Assembly (NCBI GenBank): GCA_964561535.1
Contig: CAZLPZ010000015.1
Location: 1 to 41,159 of the forward strand
Origin: CAZLPZ01 sp964561535
GTDB taxonomy: Bacteria > Pseudomonadota > Alphaproteobacteria > Micavibrionales > Micavibrionaceae
DNA length: 41,159 nt
Direction: 5' to 3'
In this document: piece after piece, positions 40,272 to 41,159 of the stretch
How the letters are laid out: each line of letters begins with the position of its first letter
Position numbering within the stretch: position 1 is the first letter of the stretch
Program-made: the position numbers and the translations under genes
The notes under the pieces: model-generated
The model's input: the letters and a program-made list of their open reading frames with translations, nothing else
Told to the model about the DNA's origin: nothing
The model's database searches: none

Positions 40272-41159
40272 ATGGCATGGAATGACGATCAAGGGCCAAA
40301 AAACCCCTGGGGTGACAATCCAAATTCGCATAATCCTTGGGGAGGGAGCCCGCGCGGCCCTGGGAAAGGCGGCAACGGCAATGGAGGTGGGCGCCCACCT
40401 CAAGATTTTGACGAATTATTACGTCGCGCACAGGAAAATTTCAAATCCATAATGCCCGGCGATGGGGGTCTGGGGTATGCCGCCTTACTCCTCGGAGTCA
40501 TTGCAATTGTACTATGGTCACTCAGCGGTTTTTATTTTGTCCAACCCAATGAAAATGCGGTTGTGATGACTTTCGGTCGATACACCAAAACCGAAGAAAT
40601 ATCGGGCCTGAAATATGCACTCCCATGGCCGATCCAGCAAGTGATCAAAGTGGACACCACAACCGAACGCCGCATTGAAATTGGCTATCGGCAAAATGTC
40701 ACTCGTGATACAGGTGGCGTTGATAATATCGACGAAAGCCTGATGCTGACAGGAGATGAAAACATCATCGATATTGATTTTGTGGTCACTTGGCGCGTTG
40801 GCAAAGCCCAAGATTATCTGTTTGAAATTCGCAATCCCGAAGACACGATTAAACTCATCGCTGAAAGTGCGATGCGCGAAATTATTGGGCGCACCAAAAT
40901 CACCGCCGCCCTTACCGAATCCCGCGGCCAAATTCAAATTGATACAAAAGCCACCATGCAACGCATCCTTGATGATTATCGATCCGGCGTTGTCGTGAAT
41001 AACGTCCAACTCTTAAAAGTTGATCCTCCCGCCGAAGTCATCGATGCCTTTAATGATGTTCAAAATGCACGGACCGAGGCCGAACGGATGCAAAACGAGG
41101 CCACAGCCTATCGTAACGACATTATCCCCCGTGCACGCGGTCAGGCCCAACAAATTTTA
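40272..41159 (+). CDS. hflK: HflK, membrane protease regulator (5' part, continues beyond window)
   Basis: The first 296 codons are open to the end of the window without a stop. HflK forms a complex with HflC in the inner membrane that modulates FtsH proteolysis. It has the Gly/Asn/Pro-rich cytoplasmic N-terminus typical of HflK (1-45), one TM at about 67-90, and a periplasmic SPFH/band-7 domain. That domain starts Y-F-V-Q-P-N-E-N-A-V-V-M-T-F-G-R-Y and continues through L-T-G-D-E-N-I-I-D-I-D-F-V-V-T-W-R and A-E-S-A-M-R-E-I-I-G. The coiled-coil C-terminal part is just beginning at the edge (A-F-N-D-V-Q-N-A-R-x-E-A-E-R). hflC would be expected next. Confidence 0.95.
   Translation, partial: MAWNDDQGPKNPWGDNPNSHNPWGGSPRGPGKGGNGNGGGRPPQDFDELLRRAQENFKSIMPGDGGLGYAALLLGVIAIVLWSLSGFYFVQPNENAVVMTFGRYTKTEEISGLKYALPWPIQQVIKVDTTTERRIEIGYRQNVTRDTGGVDNIDESLMLTGDENIIDIDFVVTWRVGKAQDYLFEIRNPEDTIKLIAESAMREIIGRTKITAALTESRGQIQIDTKATMQRILDDYRSGVVVNNVQLLKVDPPAEVIDAFNDVQNARTEAERMQNEATAYRNDIIPRARGQAQQIL

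Noticed and set aside
40518..41009. 163-aa open frame on the minus strand
   Set aside because: It is antisense to hflK, whose SPFH domain is unmistakable on the plus strand, and it has no recognisable domain.
1..41159. CRISPR array, prophage genes, transposase or integrase
   Set aside because: No regularly spaced direct repeats and no recognisable phage, transposase or integrase proteins were found in the window.

Overview
The window looks like chromosomal DNA from an alphaproteobacterium. The main evidence is a two-piece (circularly permuted) alpha-type tmRNA gene on the minus strand around 37.04-37.43 kb, the alphaproteobacterial cluster NDUFA12-mlaD-DUF2155, and housekeeping genes of alphaproteobacterial type (dnaB, PBP1A, mrp, hflK, a TrxR-like ferredoxin-NADP reductase). 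A Dot/Icm-type (type IVB) secretion core, icmL-icmK-icmE-icmG, suggests a host-associated or predatory/epibiotic lifestyle. The genus cannot be fixed from sequence reading alone.

Layout. 0-2.9 kb: 3' end of a CAU-anticodon tRNA, a ZupT-like zinc transporter, a small secreted protein and an RsmB-type rRNA methyltransferase. 2.9-4.9 kb: an AT-rich minus-strand pair, an extended SDR epimerase/dehydratase and a PP-loop amidotransferase-like protein, probably for surface glycans. 5.1-9.7 kb: an acidic secreted protein, an unknown 215-aa protein and a large (899 aa) repeat-containing protein with a hydrophobic glycine-rich region and an Ala-rich coiled coil. 10.1-15.1 kb: an OmpA-like lipoprotein, tRNA-Gly(CCC), dnaB, a P-loop kinase and a MurC/Mpl-like ligase. 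15.1-21.6 kb: PBP1A, an unknown protein, DUF2155, MlaD, NDUFA12 and a LysM/M23 peptidase, so this stretch is dominated by envelope genes. 21.8-26.6 kb: four T4BSS core genes on the minus strand in the same order as in Legionella. 26.8-30.7 kb: divergently, three tandem, translationally coupled paralogous secreted proteins of unknown function. 30.8-37.0 kb: an EAL protein, pyrophosphatase, hybrid histidine kinase, [2Fe-2S] ferredoxin, membrane protein, Nudix hydrolase and ferredoxin-NADP reductase. 37.0-37.5 kb: split tmRNA. 37.7-39.1 kb: a double-domain ThyX-like protein. 39.1 kb to end: mrp/apbC and the first 296 codons of hflK.

Two families of short dispersed repeats recur. One is a GC-rich palindrome of the GTCATCCCGGC...GGCCGGGATCC type. 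The other is a CCCTCACCC...GAGAGGGGTAAAAC type. One copy of the first sits inside the spacer that is removed from the tmRNA precursor. One copy of the second forms the last codons of the Mur ligase and the ribosome-binding site of the next gene.

The most noteworthy items are: (1) the tmRNA, whose tag is 23 residues long and looks internally duplicated; (2) the ThyX-like protein, whose two half-degenerate domains each keep a different part of the ThyX signature; (3) the three-paralog secreted family beside the T4BSS genes; and (4) the 899-aa repeat protein, a candidate T4BSS substrate or surface protein.
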